From: Arthrobacter sp. AQ5-06
GTDB taxonomy: Bacteria; Actinomycetota; Actinomycetes; Actinomycetales; Micrococcaceae
DNA: 64,000 nt
Assembly (NCBI RefSeq): GCF_003287955.1
Contig: NZ_QMKP01000006.1
Location: forward strand, 1 to 64,000
Direction of reading: 5' to 3'
The notes beneath the pieces were generated by a model that made no database searches, was not told where the DNA came from, and saw only the letters and a list, made by a program, of their open reading frames with translations. The translations under genes and the position numbers were made by a program. Shown here in pieces: positions 63,635 to 64,000 of the stretch. Each line of letters begins with the position of its first letter. Position 1 is the stretch's first letter.

Positions 63635-63665
63635 AAAACCCCGGCAGTCAGACCGCCGGGGTTTT
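63635..63665. terminator. terminator between DUF3043 and pyrD
   Basis: AAAACCCCGGC and GCCGGGGTTTT are perfect arms around a nine-base loop, with T and A tracts for both strands. It serves the convergent genes. Confidence 0.9.
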
Positions 63666-63674
63666 GTTGTTTAA

Positions 63675-64000
63675 TCAGCTGTTGCGTCGGGCTTTCGCCA
63701 GGTCGCGGTTGATCCGTGCCGCCCAGAAAGGCCCCTCGTACAGGAAGGCCGTGTAGCCCTGGACCAGCGTGGCCCCGGCATCCAAACGGTCCTGGACGTC
63801 TTCCGCCGTCTCGACGCCGCCGACGGCCACCAGCGTGATCGCACCCCCGGTGGCCTCCTTGAGCCGGCGAAGGACTTCCGCTGAACGCTGCTTCAGCGGT
63901 GCCCCGGACAGACCCCCGGCACCGCATTCGTCCACCTTCACAGCCGGCGACGCCAGCCCCTCACGCCCGATAGTGGTATTGGTGGCGATAATGCCGTCCA
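63675..64000 (-). CDS. pyrD: quinone-dependent dihydroorotate dehydrogenase, 3' part
   Basis: The C-terminal 108 codons of class 2 PyrD are present; the gene continues past the window edge. The segments ATNTTIGREGLASPAV, CGAGGLSGAPLKQRSAEVLR, LVAVGGVETAEDVQDRLDAG and the ending LVQGYTAFLYEGPFWAARIN form the FMN-phosphate binding side of the barrel. The enzyme oxidises dihydroorotate in pyrimidine synthesis using quinone. Confidence 0.95.
   Translation of the reverse strand, partial: DGIIATNTTIGREGLASPAVKVDECGAGGLSGAPLKQRSAEVLRRLKEATGGAITLVAVGGVETAEDVQDRLDAGATLVQGYTAFLYEGPFWAARINRDLAKARRNS

Overview
The window is high-GC actinobacterial chromosome, most likely from Arthrobacter, Pseudarthrobacter or a close Micrococcaceae relative. 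It carries the Pup-proteasome locus, mycothiol ligase mshC, RbpA, a fused PafB-PafC regulator, the actinobacterial QcrCAB/CtaCDEF respiratory chain and the biotin synthase auxiliary protein BsaP. Genus assignment is inferred from gene content and protein resemblance, not from a search.

Layout. (1) 1-8378 is a decaying genomic island whose right edge is tRNA-Leu(GAG). It holds a tyrosine-integrase N-terminal stub cut off next to an IS3 transposase tail, an IS30-like relic, two frameshifted lipoprotein genes, two membrane proteins with Pro/Gln/Tyr-rich tails, an SpdB-like DUF2637 membrane protein with an HTH tail and two arrays of GGACCA repeats, and an unrecognised four-gene operon (3750-6116) that includes tandem membrane paralogues sharing a DGSPRYG motif. 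(2) 8379-18972 is ordinary core sequence: M20 peptidase, acyl-CoA dehydrogenase-like protein, DUF5703, aldo/keto reductase, uppP, mshC, PAC2 protein, HAD phosphatase, site-2 protease and trmI. (3) 19056-36362 is the protein turnover and export block: arc, dop, pup, prcB, prcA and pafA, then two FKBPs, pafBC, tatA, tatC, helY, an amidohydrolase and a dolichol-phosphate-mannose-type synthase. (4) 36436-38107 is a complete IS30-family element inserted in the loop of the bidirectional terminator shared by the synthase gene and rbpA. (5) 38192-44476 holds rbpA, an SPFH/NfeD pair, an RlmA-like methyltransferase, an S9 peptidase, peptide deformylase and an NTF2-like protein. (6) 44503-47524 is a type III polyketide synthase, methyltransferase and flavin monooxygenase operon resembling srsABC (phenolic lipid or quinone synthesis). 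(7) 48120-49409 is bioB, broken by two apparent single-base deletions, followed by intact bsaP. A chitinase-like relic and small genes follow. (8) 50660-64000 holds trpD, ctaE-qcrCAB, a DasR-like GntR gene divergent from ptsH with a dre-like operator between them, then ctaF-ctaD-ctaC, erpA, an M20 dipeptidase, a DUF3043 gene and the 3' part of pyrD.

Functionally, Arc, Dop, PafA, Pup and PrcAB form one pupylation and degradation machine, with PafBC as the adjacent DNA-damage regulator. QcrCAB and CtaCDEF form the bcc-aa3 supercomplex. The T3PKS, methyltransferase and monooxygenase are predicted to make, methylate and hydroxylate an alkylresorcinol-type lipid. The least explained material is the island: the DGSPRYG operon and the GGACCA arrays are the best candidates for something undescribed, perhaps parts of a remnant integrative conjugative element.
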